Shown: positions 5,293 through 6,246 of the stretch, piece after piece | How the letters are laid out: every line of letters starts with the position of its first letter | Numbering within the stretch: the stretch's first letter is position 1 | DNA from: an uncultured Verrucomicrobiales bacterium | GTDB lineage: Bacteria; Verrucomicrobiota; Verrucomicrobiia; Verrucomicrobiales; DEV007 | Assembly: GCA_937893785.1 (NCBI GenBank) | Contig: CALCSP010000155.1 | Location: 1 to 6,246 of the forward strand | Direction of reading: 5' to 3' | DNA: 6,246 nucleotides | Program-made: the position numbers and the translations under genes | Notes under the pieces: generated by a model | Database searches by the model: none | What the model saw: the letters and a program-made list of their open reading frames with translations, nothing else | What the model was told of the DNA's origin: nothing

Positions 5293-6246
5293 TTAACGGA
5301 GCATCTCGGCAATCTTCGGGCGAGTTTTCCTGATGTTTTCAAGGTCCAGCTCAATGCCGGTGATGGCTTGCTCCATAAACCGGTAGAGATCTTCAAGTTC
5401 TTGGCTCCAGGGGGTTGCCACTGCATCAATGGGACGGTTCCCGTCAATGTTTGCAATGTCTTTGTCAGCTCCCTTATCGAGCAGAGCTTGTACAATTTTC
5501 TCCCTGCAGAAAAATGATGCCGCCATGAGTGGTGTGTCTCCCCTCTGGTTTTTCATGTCAATGTCCGCACCACCGTTAATAAGGGCAATGGCAGCCTCGG
5601 CACTGCCTAATGTGGCTGCTGTCAAAAGTGCTGTGGAGCCGTCTTTATTTCTCTGGTCAATGTCCTTACCGTCTGCTATTGCTTTTTTGATCGCCTCCAC
5701 GTCATTGTTGAAGGCCGCTTCAAAGAAAATTCCGGGCGCAGGGTTTTCGCTCCTGGGGTTTTGAATGTCGGCTAATTGCTGTCCGTCTGAAAGCAGTTCA
5801 AATATTTCCGGCAGGGATGACTTGATGCGATCCATGTCCATGGGGATCTTTGGCTCGCCAATCATGCTGTTGAGTAATTCCTGGACGACAAGATAAATTC
5901 CCTGCGCGTCTTCCCATGGTACCATTGAGATACCTATGGGGATTTCACCCTTCAGATTTTTCGGGGCTTTTTCAGCCCCTGCTTCCAAGAGAAGTTCAAG
6001 AATTTCAGGGTAGGCAAAGAATGCAGCACTGTGAACCGGCGTGTTGCCGTCACTCTTTTGCCTGATATTTACGTCTGCTCCCCCCTTTATCAGGGCATCT
6101 ACAATTTCCATTTGGTTGTAGATGACGGCATTATTCAAAGCGGATCCAAAAACGGGTTCTGCCCGATCAAGGTCTGACCCGTTATCGATATACTGTTGGA
6201 TAACTGCCAGATTCCCCTTCCTTGCCGCATCGTGAATACTGATCTC
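5293..6246 (-). CDS. Ankyrin-repeat protein with duplicated repeat-plus-tail module (partial, 5' end outside the window)
   Basis: The frame is open from the right edge to the TAA at 5293-5295, giving 317 residues; the true start is outside. A TTG at 6136-6138 could be mistaken for the start, but ankyrin-like sequence (ISIHDAARKGNLAVI) continues in frame upstream of it, so it is an internal Leu. Repeats are clear: IVDALIKGGADVN (48-60), PEILELLLEAGAEK (80-93), GSTALLTAATLG (203-214), AAIALINGGADID (218-230), GDTPLMAAS (236-244) and IVQALLDKGADKD (251-263). Each set of three repeats is followed by a non-ankyrin helical tail with a Pro-Trp pair (110-111 and 279-280) and an acidic helix ending in LPEIFELL or RPKIAEML. 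Ankyrin domains bind partner proteins; no enzyme domain is visible here and the target is unknown. Localisation cannot be judged without the N-terminus. It converges on the sulfatase gene with a 13-base gap and is presumably transcribed separately. Confidence 0.9.
   Translation of the reverse strand, partial: EISIHDAARKGNLAVIQQYIDNGSDLDRAEPVFGSALNNAVIYNQMEIVDALIKGGADVNIRQKSDGNTPVHSAAFFAYPEILELLLEAGAEKAPKNLKGEIPIGISMVPWEDAQGIYLVVQELLNSMIGEPKIPMDMDRIKSSLPEIFELLSDGQQLADIQNPRSENPAPGIFFEAAFNNDVEAIKKAIADGKDIDQRNKDGSTALLTAATLGSAEAAIALINGGADIDMKNQRGDTPLMAASFFCREKIVQALLDKGADKDIANIDGNRPIDAVATPWSQELEDLYRFMEQAITGIELDLENIRKTRPKIAEMLR
5299..5736 (-). repeat. Ankyrin-plus-tail module, copy B
   Basis: In-window residues 171-316: three ankyrin repeats (about 172-202, 203-235 and 236-268) and a tail containing RPIDAVATPW, a helix with a tyrosine, LDLENIRKTRPKIAEML. 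A 19-residue linker joins it to copy A. Copy B keeps the ankyrin consensus (GDTPLMAAS, ALLDKGAD) better than copy A. It ends one residue before the stop codon, so the tail is the true C-terminus. Confidence 0.65.
5794..6243 (-). repeat. Ankyrin-plus-tail module, copy A
   Basis: In-window residues 2-151: three ankyrin repeats (about 2-32, 33-65 and 67-98) and a tail containing IPIGISMVPW, a long helix with a tyrosine, and IKSSLPEIFELL. It aligns over its full length with copy B at 5299-5736. It is a diverged protein-level duplication, not a recent DNA repeat: I see no long identical DNA stretch between the copies. Confidence 0.65.

Noticed and set aside
5429..5764. A 111-codon open frame on the plus strand within the ankyrin gene
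   Set aside because: It is antisense to clear ankyrin repeats; its low-complexity Ala/Ser/Leu-rich product mirrors the repeat codons.
6136..6138. TTG as the start codon of the ankyrin gene
   Set aside because: The same frame continues upstream to the window edge with good ankyrin-like sequence (HDAARKGNLAVI), so this Leu is internal and the gene is simply cut by the window.
1..6246. CRISPR array, tRNA or rRNA gene, insertion sequence or prophage parts
   Set aside because: I saw no regularly spaced direct repeats, no tRNA-like cloverleaf in the gaps, no transposase frame and no terminal inverted repeats; nearly all DNA is taken up by the four genes.

Overview
The window carries four protein-coding genes and almost no spare DNA. 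Two of the genes are cut by the window ends. No RNA gene, insertion sequence, CRISPR array or phage gene is visible. The organism is probably a bacterium of the Planctomycetota-Verrucomicrobiota group, with Verrucomicrobiota my best guess. The reasons are a secreted Cys-type sulfatase with an extra C-terminal domain, an ankyrin protein with an unusual proline/tryptophan-containing tail module, a secreted protein with one CxxCH heme motif, weak or absent Shine-Dalgarno sites, and moderate GC. This placement rests on remembered resemblance, not on a search.

Layout: positions 1-1923 (minus strand, open at the left edge) encode a large exported protein with an N-terminal signal peptide and a CNACH heme c motif near its C-terminal end. 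Just upstream on the same strand, after a 51-base gap, 1975-2934 encodes an exported trypsin-family (S1) serine protease with an intact His-Asp-Ser triad. These two genes probably form one transcription unit. A divergent intergenic region of about 260 bases follows (2935-3197). Then 3198-5279 (plus strand) encodes an exported sulfatase with a complete active site and an uncharacterised C-terminal domain of about 140 residues. It converges on 5293-6246 (minus strand, open at the right edge), which encodes an ankyrin-repeat protein built from two copies of one module.

Taken together, the three genes whose N-termini are visible encode exported enzymes or binding proteins: a sulfatase that would remove sulfate from glycans or small sulfate esters, a protease, and a heme-type protein. 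This fits a heterotroph that degrades polymers, possibly marine. Nothing here shows that the four genes act in one pathway. The sulfatase has no visible SusC/D-like, glycosidase or FGly-generating partner in the window.

I did not find a clearly new defence, mobile or regulatory system. The points most worth a second look are the heme-motif protein paired with the protease, the sulfatase C-terminal domain, and the duplicated ankyrin-plus-tail module.
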